In this document: piece after piece, positions 35,717 through 41,582 of the stretch
How positions within the stretch are numbered: position 1 is the stretch's first letter
Layout of the letters: every line of letters starts with the position of its first letter
Assembly (NCBI GenBank): GCA_934670115.1
Contig: CAKUOV010000019.1
Location: 1 to 41,582, forward strand
Reading direction: 5' to 3'
Length of the DNA stretch: 41,582 bases
Source: an uncultured Eggerthellaceae bacterium
Lineage (GTDB): Bacteria > Actinomycetota > Coriobacteriia > Coriobacteriales > Eggerthellaceae
The notes under the pieces: generated by a model
Database searches by the model: none
What the model saw: only the letters and a program-made list of their open reading frames with translations
What the model was told of the DNA's origin: nothing
Made by a program: the position numbers and the translations under genes

Positions 35717-36346
35717 CTACGCCTCTTTTGCCCTGAATTCCTCCCAGCGGGAAAGACGGCGGTTGCATTTCGCCAACGAGTACTTCTCGAACCCCCGCTG
35801 CTTCCCCCAATCGGCAAGGTGGTCGTGTTCGGGGTCGGCAAGGTCGTCCCATGCGTGCAGGAACCTACTCAGGCCACCTTCGCCACCGACGTCGTCTGGC
35901 GGCCAGACGCCGATTCCCTTCTCCACGCGCGGCAAAGCGCTCGATTCCCGGTCGAAGAGGTAGCCCATGCGCGTGATGGATATCTCCCAGCCGTCGCCGT
36001 AGTCGTAGGAATACAGCATGGACGGCAACTCGGACAGCGCATCCTCGACCGAGACCTTCGCGGCGTCGCGCTTGGCAATCTCGGGAGTAAAATCCTCCAG
36101 CTGCTCTATCTGCCAGAGAGGTTCCGCCTGCGCGAGTCTGCCCTTTGATACGAACTTGAAATTGTACAGGTGGTAGTTCAGCCAGTTTCCGCAGGCCTGG
36201 ATCATCGTGTGCAGGTCGTCGAGAGAGGCTGCTGCGGGCACCAAAAGAATGCGAGAGCATTCAAGCTCGTCAAAGAGGAAATCCAACCTCAATCTGAGGG
36301 CGAGTTCGCAATGCTGCATCTCGCGCCCCTGCGTGTTCGTCGCCAT
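35717..36346 (-). CDS. pRiA4b ORF-3-like protein
   Basis: The protein has 209 residues from the ATG at 36346, preceded by ACGGAGG. The region about 85-175 contains LYSYDYGDGWEISITRMGYLF, and the last third has GGLSRFLHAWDDLADPEHDHLADW. These fit the plasmid pRiA4b ORF-3/IS1096 ORF-3 family, often carried on mobile DNA. The function is not known. The stop codon lies 4 bases from the right arm of repeat copy A, and it is followed by elements on both sides. Confidence 0.8.
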   Translation of the reverse strand: MATNTQGREMQHCELALRLRLDFLFDELECSRILLVPAAASLDDLHTMIQACGNWLNYHLYNFKFVSKGRLAQAEPLWQIEQLEDFTPEIAKRDAAKVSVEDALSELPSMLYSYDYGDGWEISITRMGYLFDRESSALPRVEKGIGVWPPDDVGGEGGLSRFLHAWDDLADPEHDHLADWGKQRGFEKYSLAKCNRRLSRWEEFRAKEA

Positions 36347-36483
36347 GCGGAACCTCCGTTTCCAATCGATTGTGCTTATTATGATGGGTATTGTCGCACG
36401 CGGAAGAGGAATCGTCCATATGCGCGCCGCCGACATGGGACGCACCGATGCATCTGCGCATCAACAGACTGACTTTCATGCAT

Positions 36484-36714
36484 GTTGTTGAAAAATGGCT
36501 TCCTAATTCGAAGTTGATACGGTTTGGAAGTAGGTCATGGGCGCAAACCAGGGCATTTTCATGCAAGTACGCTGTTTGCGAAAAATAGTCCTTAGCAAAT
36601 CGCCAGTTCAAAATTATACTCGATTAGAGTATATTAAAATCCCTGCTCAACACAGAGCTTCGACCTACTTCCAACCTATCACAACTTCGAATTTGACCCC
36701 GGTTTTTCAACAAC
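36484..36714. mobile_element. 231-base MITE-like element with long terminal inverted repeats
   Basis: The left end starts GTTGTTGAAAAA; the right end closes TTTTTCAACAAC. About 54 bases at each end are imperfect reverse complements, sharing the blocks AATTCGAAGTTG and GGTTGGAAGTAGGTC (with small changes). The interior is A/T-rich, has a TATACTC-GATTA-GAGTATA hairpin and encodes no transposase. No clear target-site duplication was found. It has the form of a miniature inverted-repeat element that would need a transposase encoded elsewhere. Confidence 0.7.
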
Positions 36715-36788
36715 GTGAGTCAATGGCGAGCGTAAACCCTAGCTCCTGGATTCCAGAACAAAGTAGAACGTAGAACAGGATGATTTTT

Positions 36789-36814
36789 TGAACAAACCTC
36801 CGTCCCCTGTTCCA
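36789..36814. repeat. Palindrome-armed repeat, copy B (single right arm)
   Basis: This carries TGAACAAACCTCCGTCCCC and the terminal TGTTCCA of the family right arm after a run of T's. A recognisable left arm was not found; AGAACGTAGAACAGGATG just before may be a decayed remnant. Confidence 0.7.
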
Positions 36815-36825
36815 CGCGGCAAACA

Positions 36826-37665
36826 TCATTTCCTGCGCAAGACCACCGCAATAGTGTTGAGGTAATCCAACGCGCCCGCTTCAATCGAAGCCCTATCGCC
36901 TCGTGCGTAATCATTATCGCACGCAAGCCACTCCGCCCATGCCTGAGCGATGCACTCCATCTGCTCCATGGCGACGATCTCTGCACCTTTCGATTGCTCG
37001 AAAATTGCTCTCCACCAGGGAATATCATGCATGTAGTCAAGCTGCTCAGCATCCCACGATTCAAGCAGGCACGCGGGCAAGTTATCATGACAGTCCGCTT
37101 TCATGCCCGGAATCGCAAGAAGAATAAACCCGTCATGCTTCACATAGGGAAGCAGCTTCTCATCGAGAAACGACGCATCGCGCCCGAAATAGCTGTAAGA
37201 ATCAATGCTTACCACGGCATCAAAAAACTCATGCGCGAAGGGCAACCCGTCCTGCACATCAACCTTGACGGGAACAATTTCCCGACTACAAAGCCCCATA
37301 CTTTCGAAAAAGCGCATGTTTTCGTTCGGATCGCTCCACAAGTCGGCAGCATATGTAATGAAGCCATACTCACGAGCAAGCATCACCGAAGTAATGCCTG
37401 TTCCGCTCCCCAAATCAAGAACGACGGAACCGGCAGACGGTGCCAAGCAGTCGGGGTGCGAAACAAGGGGCAATGAAGGTTTTCTCCATTCAGTTCGCCC
37501 ACCATCAGTCATACGCGTTGGCACGCAGGATGGAATTTTGGAACAAACCTCCGTCCCCTGTTCCAGGATCTGAAAAAGCTCTTCGGTGAGAAAGAGCGGA
37601 TTTGGACCCATAATTTTTGACGAAACAAGAGAAGAGTCGAAGCTTTTTGCTTTTGGGTAATTCAT
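36826..37665 (-). CDS. Class I SAM-dependent methyltransferase carrying an in-frame repeat insertion
   Basis: The protein has 279 residues. The SAM site is VVLDLGSGTGITSVMLARE at about 81-99, followed by DVQDGLPFAHEFFDAVVSIDSYSYF. AAAGGAA precedes the ATG. Residues about 34-69, with EQGTEVCSK, are translated from repeat copy C and separate the N-terminal segment PNPLFLTEELFQILE from the SAM motif. In relatives these two parts are normally a few residues apart. The frame stays open, so the protein may still work. The methyl acceptor is unknown. Confidence 0.8.
   Translation of the reverse strand: MNYPKAKSFDSSLVSSKIMGPNPLFLTEELFQILEQGTEVCSKIPSCVPTRMTDGGRTEWRKPSLPLVSHPDCLAPSAGSVVLDLGSGTGITSVMLAREYGFITYAADLWSDPNENMRFFESMGLCSREIVPVKVDVQDGLPFAHEFFDAVVSIDSYSYFGRDASFLDEKLLPYVKHDGFILLAIPGMKADCHDNLPACLLESWDAEQLDYMHDIPWWRAIFEQSKGAEIVAMEQMECIAQAWAEWLACDNDYARGDRASIEAGALDYLNTIAVVLRRK
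37459..37565. repeat. Palindrome-armed repeat, copy C, inside methyltransferase gene
   Basis: The right arm (37539-37565) is a good family copy (AACAAACCTCCGTCCCCTG). The left arm (about 37459-37491) is more diverged but keeps GGGG, GAAGGTTT and TCCATTC at the expected spacings. The core resembles that of copy D (CCCACC..CCATC). It was inserted so that the host reading frame is maintained. Confidence 0.7.
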
Positions 37666-37897
37666 GATTATTCCTTTGTTCTTAGGGTGTATTCAAAAAA
37701 ACATCGATGCAAAAGCGCAGACCAACTGCGGTCAGACGCCTGATCGTTTTACGAACGCATTGCATTGCGCAGCAAAAGCGCTGCACGTTCCCTAAAGAAC
37801 AAGGACCAAAAAGACATCCCCTTAAAGGATTTCGCGAGAAGCACCTTTAGCTTCTCAGTTGAAGTGATTTTACCACGCCCGCCGCCCAAACGAGCGA

Positions 37898-38005
37898 CTA
37901 TTGCGCGAAAAGATTTGCCACAATCAAACCAACAGCGATAATCGCCAATGACCAGGCAAGTGTCGCTGTTTTCCGATGAAGTTTCCTTTTGACCCAAGCA
38001 CTCAT
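37898..38005 (-). CDS. 35-residue basic single-pass membrane peptide
   Basis: The ATG at 38005 is preceded by AGAGGTGGGCC, a good ribosome site. The peptide has a basic N-terminus (SAWVKRKLHRKTATLAW) followed by one membrane helix (SLAIIAVGLIVANLFAQ) and a stop. The charge and hydrophobicity pattern is that of a genuine small membrane protein. A longer overlapping frame (37749-38012) has an unstructured, protein-unlike sequence and was not accepted. No homolog is recognised. It could be a small transporter regulator, a toxin-like peptide or a leftover gene fragment. Confidence 0.5.
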   Translation of the reverse strand: MSAWVKRKLHRKTATLAWSLAIIAVGLIVANLFAQ

Positions 38006-38111
38006 GGCCCACCTCTTACGCTCAATCATTTGCCTTTCGCGCTTATTCTACCAAAAAAGTTAGCTAAGGTAAACATATGAAAATAATCAGCAGCACAAAG
38101 GACATAGGGCA

Positions 38112-38231
38112 TGGAGCAAGGGACGAGACTTGTTTCATTCGACCCACCCGCCATCGGCAAGACACCTTTGACGGCTGATCGATTTTTGGAACAAGCCTCC
38201 GTCCCTTGTTCCAATTTCGTCCCCTGTTCCA
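38112..38231. repeat. Palindrome-armed repeat, copy D with a duplicated half-arm
   Basis: The left arm (38112-38137) is degenerate (GGAGCAAGGGACGAGACTTG). The right arm (38187-38213) matches the family. A further partial arm, CGTCCCCTGTTCCA (38218-38231), follows directly, suggesting an imperfect tandem event. The element lies immediately before the GNAT gene's stop codon at 38234. Confidence 0.8.
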
Positions 38232-38233
38232 AT

Positions 38234-38659
38234 TTATTTCGGTTGCCACACCATCACATAATCTTTTTCACCAGTAGATTCATCCAAGCCGCTACACTGA
38301 ACCTCGAATCCTTCTCTTTGATAAAAAAGGATTGCCTTCGTATTTTTTTGGTACACATTTAAAAGCAGTTTATTTCTTTTTTCCTTAGCGCAATTTAATA
38401 GCATTTTGCCTATACCCTGCGATTGCGCTTCATCGGAAACAAAAATGCCCTCAATATATTCGTCGTTTAGCCCTATAAAACCTTGTATTCCTTGATCGTC
38501 CTCATAGACATAAACCGTTGCCTGCAATAGCAGTTCTTTTACTAAGTTAAAATTACTTTTCCAATATTGAGCAGGGACAAAAGAATGCGCCTTTATATTG
38601 GTATCCAGCCATATATCGGCAACTTTATTAATATCCGCTTTTCGCAATTCTCTAATCAT
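38234..38659 (-). CDS. GNAT-family N-acetyltransferase
   Basis: The protein has 141 residues. The acetyl-CoA loop motif reads VSDEAQSQGIGKMLLN, and the C-terminal NTKAILFYQREGFEV is typical of the RimI/YjaB-type GNAT fold. AGGAG precedes the ATG. Base composition is clearly richer in A/T than all neighbours, and codon choice (AAA, ATT, TTA) differs, so recent acquisition from a low-GC bacterium is likely. The acceptor molecule is unknown. It lies downstream of the XRE regulator on the same strand. Confidence 0.88.
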   Translation of the reverse strand: MIRELRKADINKVADIWLDTNIKAHSFVPAQYWKSNFNLVKELLLQATVYVYEDDQGIQGFIGLNDEYIEGIFVSDEAQSQGIGKMLLNCAKEKRNKLLLNVYQKNTKAILFYQREGFEVQCSGLDESTGEKDYVMVWQPK

Positions 38660-38814
38660 GATGGCGGCTCTCCTGCGAATTCCGGTTTGCTTGCTCCATG
38701 AAGTTTAATTCATTCGCTTTCAAACTTGCCGACAGAAAATGACGCTCTGCGGAACGCACAATGCTCCCAGCAGGAAAGCCGCGAATGTCCTCTGCTCCCT
38801 TCTCGGCAAGTCTG

Positions 38815-39261
38815 CTATGCGGTTTTCCAGCGCTCCAGATTGGGAAGAATCGCGCCCATAAGCGAGACTGCTTCGTCAAGCGACATCCCCGTATTTTCCG
38901 CCAGCCGAGGAGCACAATCCTCAATCATGTCCTCCATGGTGGTTTCGTACGTATATTCTCCCTGTTCATAGCACCATTTGCAGTAATGATCGGTCTTTGT
39001 TCCCGCGGCCGTGGTTCCGCAATCGTCGGGCGTGAGCAGCATGCCGCAGCTCTCGCAGTAATGCTCCGGCAAATCCATCAGATGCATAACGGGACGCCCC
39101 GTAACGTGTGCTATGAGCTTCATCATGTCAATGCCCGGCGTGACTTCTCCCCGCTCCCAGCGACTCACCGCCTGCCGCGTGACATAGAGCTTGTCCGCCA
39201 AATCCTGCTGCGTGAAATTATTCGCCCGACGTGCTTCGATAAGGTTTTCTGCAAATGACAT
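38815..39261 (-). CDS. XRE-type regulator with zinc-ribbon domain
   Basis: The protein has 148 residues. Residues 1-60 form a Cro/CI helix-turn-helix (NFTQQDLADKLYVTRQAVSRWERGE, seen in parts). Residues about 65-105 contain the metal-type HYCESCGMLLTPDDCGT...HYCKWCYEQGEY zinc ribbon, known in regulators of this type from Gram-positive bacteria. The helical C-terminus may dimerise. GGGGAAGGGG precedes the ATG. The target is unknown; the GNAT gene follows 155 bp downstream and could be part of its operon. Confidence 0.85.
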   Translation of the reverse strand: MSFAENLIEARRANNFTQQDLADKLYVTRQAVSRWERGEVTPGIDMMKLIAHVTGRPVMHLMDLPEHYCESCGMLLTPDDCGTTAAGTKTDHYCKWCYEQGEYTYETTMEDMIEDCAPRLAENTGMSLDEAVSLMGAILPNLERWKTA

Positions 39262-39376
39262 GCTGCGCCCCTTCCCCTGCTAGCTATGAATGCCCACGAT
39301 CCGTAACGGCTCTAACACAAACACTTTACCGACCTGCGAAAATCAAAGCAAGCAACCAGTTGTTGCGCCGCAACGT

Positions 39377-39479
39377 GGAACAGGGGACGGAGATTTGTTC
39401 CATTCGACTCGCATGGGAATCAGCCAGCCGCATTTAGCGGCAGGCTGATTTTTGGAACAAACCTCCGTCCCCTGTTCCA
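39377..39479. repeat. Palindrome-armed repeat, copy E (most complete)
   Basis: The left arm (39377-39403, GGAACAGGGGACGGAGATTT) and right arm (39453-39479) are exact family forms and mutually complementary apart from one base. Between them is a core hairpin, AATCAGCCAGCCGC pairing with GCGGCAGGCTGATT with one mismatch, then TTTT. The whole could fold as one long hairpin. Confidence 0.9.
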
Positions 39480-39489
39480 AAAGCCGCAG

Positions 39490-40251
39490 CTAAAACATAA
39501 TCCCGAATTTTTCCTTGATGAGGGCAAGCGAGTCTTCATCGGGGATTTCCTCTTGCACGGTGGTAACCCCGTCCTCGACTTCGCTGTACGACGAGCCACG
39601 CAGATAACGCAAGCCGTTTTCCGTGCGCAGCGTGATCATGCGACGTTTCCAAAACGGAGAATCGGGGCTTTCGCTTAGAGCATCGCTATGCGGCTGGAAC
39701 TCCGGCGTCTCGTGTGCCACCAAGCCAAAACACAGATTCGGCTTCGGTTCGGTCTCATCCGCCTTCTGGCGGAACATCCACGCCCACTCTTCGTCTTCCT
39801 CATCAGGCACAACCCAATAGGAATCGCCATCGCTCACGTAGCTTCTTCCGTCCAGAGGAATCGCGATACCCGGTTCGAAATCGCCGTAACCCACGTCCGC
39901 ATAATGCAGCAAGCCATCAAGGCGAACTAAAATGGCACGATGATTGATGCTGGGGTCATAACCGCCATTGCGCAGGCGCACAAACACTGTGAACGCATCA
40001 AAACCAAGCGCGCGCAGAAGTTCGCAAAACAGTCCATTGAGCTCAAAGCAGTAACCGCCGCGACGATGCAGCACCATCTTGTCAAACAGCACGCCTTCCT
40101 CAAGACGAACGCCGCAATGCAGGTCGCACACGTTAAGATTCTCAAACGGAATATGCGTTTGATGTGCGTGAATGAGCTGATTGAGCCCCTCGAGCGATAC
40201 CGATGGCGCCTCGCTCAGCCCTAGTCGGCTCAGATACAACGTAGTGTCCAT
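39490..40251 (-). CDS. Arylamine N-acetyltransferase
   Basis: The protein has 253 residues from the ATG at 40251, with AGAGGGGGAAA upstream; a longer frame to 40416 is an unconserved tail. It transfers acetyl from acetyl-CoA to arylamines and hydrazines. The catalytic triad is visible: C68 in RRGGYCFELNG, H104 in SINHRAIL, and D119 in HYADVGYGD. N-terminal IPFENLNV is standard. Length is a little under the usual 270-280. It is cytosolic. It lies downstream of the phoR-like gene, with a 179-bp gap in which no gene was seen. It may detoxify amines or, in gut organisms, modify aromatic drugs; the substrate is not known. Confidence 0.9.
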   Translation of the reverse strand: MDTTLYLSRLGLSEAPSVSLEGLNQLIHAHQTHIPFENLNVCDLHCGVRLEEGVLFDKMVLHRRGGYCFELNGLFCELLRALGFDAFTVFVRLRNGGYDPSINHRAILVRLDGLLHYADVGYGDFEPGIAIPLDGRSYVSDGDSYWVVPDEEDEEWAWMFRQKADETEPKPNLCFGLVAHETPEFQPHSDALSESPDSPFWKRRMITLRTENGLRYLRGSSYSEVEDGVTTVQEEIPDEDSLALIKEKFGIMF

Positions 40252-40430
40252 AGACGGTTTCCCCCTCTTGTCTACCCGGCTTCTCCCGTTTTCGACGCGC
40301 GGCAAAACGCCAAGCAAGTCCCTAACCGCACGCGATGAGCGCAGCCCAGGTGGCGCATCGGTCGGAAGCGACCAGCTCGCACTCGCCGCACCAGCTGCCC
40401 CCACGCGCCCGCGCACGTTAGCAGCGCGCC

Positions 40431-41582
40431 CTACAGCTCCACCACGAAACGCGATCCACCCAGGTCGGAGTCTTCCACGTGAACCGAGCCGCCCAAGCTG
40501 AGCGCCGCATGCTTCACAATGGCAAGTCCCAAACCAGTGCCGCCCGTTTCGCGCGAACGGCTGGAATCCAGGCGGAAGAACCGCTCGAACACACGCTCGC
40601 GTGCTTCGGGCGGAATGCCTGGGCCTTCGTCGTCCACCGCAACGTACGCATGCACCGGCGCATCAGCAGAAGAAACCAGCTCCCCTTCCCCGGAAGCTGC
40701 AGCATCTTCCCCCGCATCCGCCCGCAAAGTCCGCGAAGCCGCAACCAGCGGCGTTACCGTCACGCGAACAATGCCGCCTTCCTTATTGTACTTGATGGCG
40801 TTGCTCACCAGATTGTATATCATTTGCTCCGCCAAGGACTCGTCGCCTTGCACGGTAACGGGCGCGCCAAAATGCTGCTGGATCTCAACAGCCCGCTCTT
40901 CGGCCGCCGGCGCAAGGCGAGCACACACACGACGCGCCACCGCCGTAAGGTCCACGGGAAGCAAGGGTGCATCAACGCGCTCGTCAAGGCGCGAAAGCGT
41001 GAGCACGTCATCAATCAAGCCCCGCATGGACTGGGCCTCCTGGCGAATGAGCCCCGCAAAACGTGGCACATCCGATGCATCCACCATTCCGCTTTCCATG
41101 AGCTCTGCGTAACCACCAATCACCTGCAAGGGCGATTTCATTTCGTGGCTTACGTTGCTCGTAAATTCGCGACGCGTGAAAACGGCGCGCTCAAGCTCGG
41201 CATTTTGCCCCTCAAGCTCGCGTCGTTGCAGGTCAACGCGCTCAAGCAGCAGTTGAATCTCCTCGTAGGCATCGTTTTCCAGGGGATTTGCCATATCGAT
41301 GTCGCGGAAAGGCCGCGTGATGGTCTTGGTCAAACCACGCGCCACCAAAAGCGACAAAACGAAAATGACCACCAGAGAAGCAGCAAGCGGCAGCGCCATA
41401 CTTCCCAAGAATGAAGCAAGCGACACACGCGTTTCTGCCAGGCGCAAAACCACACCATCGGACACCAACGAGGCAGCATAAAGCGTATCGGTTCCCAGCG
41501 TATCCGAGCGACGCATGACCGCGACCTGCCCTGATTCTTTCGCTTGGCGAACTTCTTCGCGATTCGCATGGTTGTCAAGCGT
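40431..41582 (-). CDS. PhoR-like sensor histidine kinase (5' end outside window)
   Basis: The frame is open to the window end, so the N-terminus is missing. The visible 383 residues begin with an extracellular part (LDNHANREEVRQAKESG, DTLGTDTLYAAS) typical of PhoR-type sensors, a membrane helix (LPLAASLVVIFVLSLLVA), a HAMP-like or linker coil, the H-box FTSNVSHEMKSPLQVIGGY, and the ATPase domain with N-box NLVSNAIKYN, G1 VDDEGPGIP and G2 GGTGLGLAI. A 30-residue acidic insert (DAGEDAAASGEG) lies between N and G1 boxes. A response regulator would be expected upstream, outside the window. The phosphate signal is inferred from the PhoR-like N-domain only. Confidence 0.85.
   Translation of the reverse strand, partial: TLDNHANREEVRQAKESGQVAVMRRSDTLGTDTLYAASLVSDGVVLRLAETRVSLASFLGSMALPLAASLVVIFVLSLLVARGLTKTITRPFRDIDMANPLENDAYEEIQLLLERVDLQRRELEGQNAELERAVFTRREFTSNVSHEMKSPLQVIGGYAELMESGMVDASDVPRFAGLIRQEAQSMRGLIDDVLTLSRLDERVDAPLLPVDLTAVARRVCARLAPAAEERAVEIQQHFGAPVTVQGDESLAEQMIYNLVSNAIKYNKEGGIVRVTVTPLVAASRTLRADAGEDAAASGEGELVSSADAPVHAYVAVDDEGPGIPPEARERVFERFFRLDSSRSRETGGTGLGLAIVKHAALSLGGSVHVEDSDLGGSRFVVEL

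Larger units (their letters stand above)
36347..36825. other. Non-coding stretch occupied by two repeat elements
   Basis: The gap between the pRiA4b-like gene and the methyltransferase gene holds the MITE-like element at 36484-36714 and a repeat arm at 36789-36814. No protein-coding frame here looks real. Confidence 0.6.

Noticed and set aside
37749..38012. 87-codon minus-strand frame near the small membrane peptide
   Set aside because: Sequence looks random; the overlapping 35-residue frame has the better ribosome site and a membrane helix.
35543..39479. Possible CRISPR array because of repeated GGAACAGGGGACGG units
   Set aside because: Copies are hundreds of bases apart, occur as inverted pairs and lack regular spacers or cas genes.

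Overview
The window looks like a chromosomal segment of an anaerobic actinobacterium of the class Coriobacteriia, most likely family Eggerthellaceae. The inference rests on moderately high GC, actinobacterial-style gene families, a Gram-positive LexA box, a NarL/LuxR-type sensor system with multi-membrane-pass sensors, a very large secreted surface protein, and molybdate uptake with MoeA. This placement is from recognition only; no search was run. No rRNA, tRNA, CRISPR array or intact insertion sequence was seen.

Layout. 1-6.7 kb: the 3' end of a CstA-type transporter with a terminator, a three-gene sensory operon (kinase-like membrane sensor, histidine kinase, response regulator), a zinc-ribbon DUF4428-type protein and a lipoprotein. 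6.8-10.5 kb: the 5-oxoprolinase genes pxpB, pxpC and pxpA with a UPF0317/DUF1445 protein between pxpC and pxpA. 10.8-17.4 kb: a 2182-residue secreted multidomain protein ending in a chitobiase-C-like and a dockerin-like domain. 17.5-21.1 kb, leftward: an AGCS alanine/glycine symporter, a D-amino-acid transaminase, and a DUF4392 protein (D-glutamate cyclase C-terminal family). 21.4-26.2 kb: a HipA-like kinase with a fused DNA-binding domain, moeA, and a ComEC-like extracellular hydrolase. 26.4-28.9 kb: modABC. 29.0-30.6 kb: pdxS-pdxT. 30.8-33.1 kb: a YtrA-type GntR regulator with an ABC exporter. 33.1-35.5 kb: a LexA-controlled Y-family DNA polymerase with a small partner. 35.5-39.5 kb: an accessory stretch of small unrelated genes peppered with at least five copies of a GGAACAGGGGACGG-type palindromic repeat and one 231-bp MITE-like element. 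39.5-41.6 kb: arylamine N-acetyltransferase and a truncated PhoR-like kinase.

The most interesting functional reading is that 6.8-21.1 kb forms a D-amino-acid salvage island. The symporter could import alanine; the transaminase would turn D-alanine plus 2-oxoglutarate into pyruvate plus D-glutamate. Two proteins matching the two halves of the mammalian D-glutamate cyclase DGLUCY (UPF0317 and DUF4392) could cyclise D-glutamate to 5-oxoproline, and PxpABC would open 5-oxoproline to glutamate. PLP for the transaminase would come from PdxST in the same window. The second notable item is the repeat-rich accessory region, where one repeat copy sits in frame inside a methyltransferase gene.
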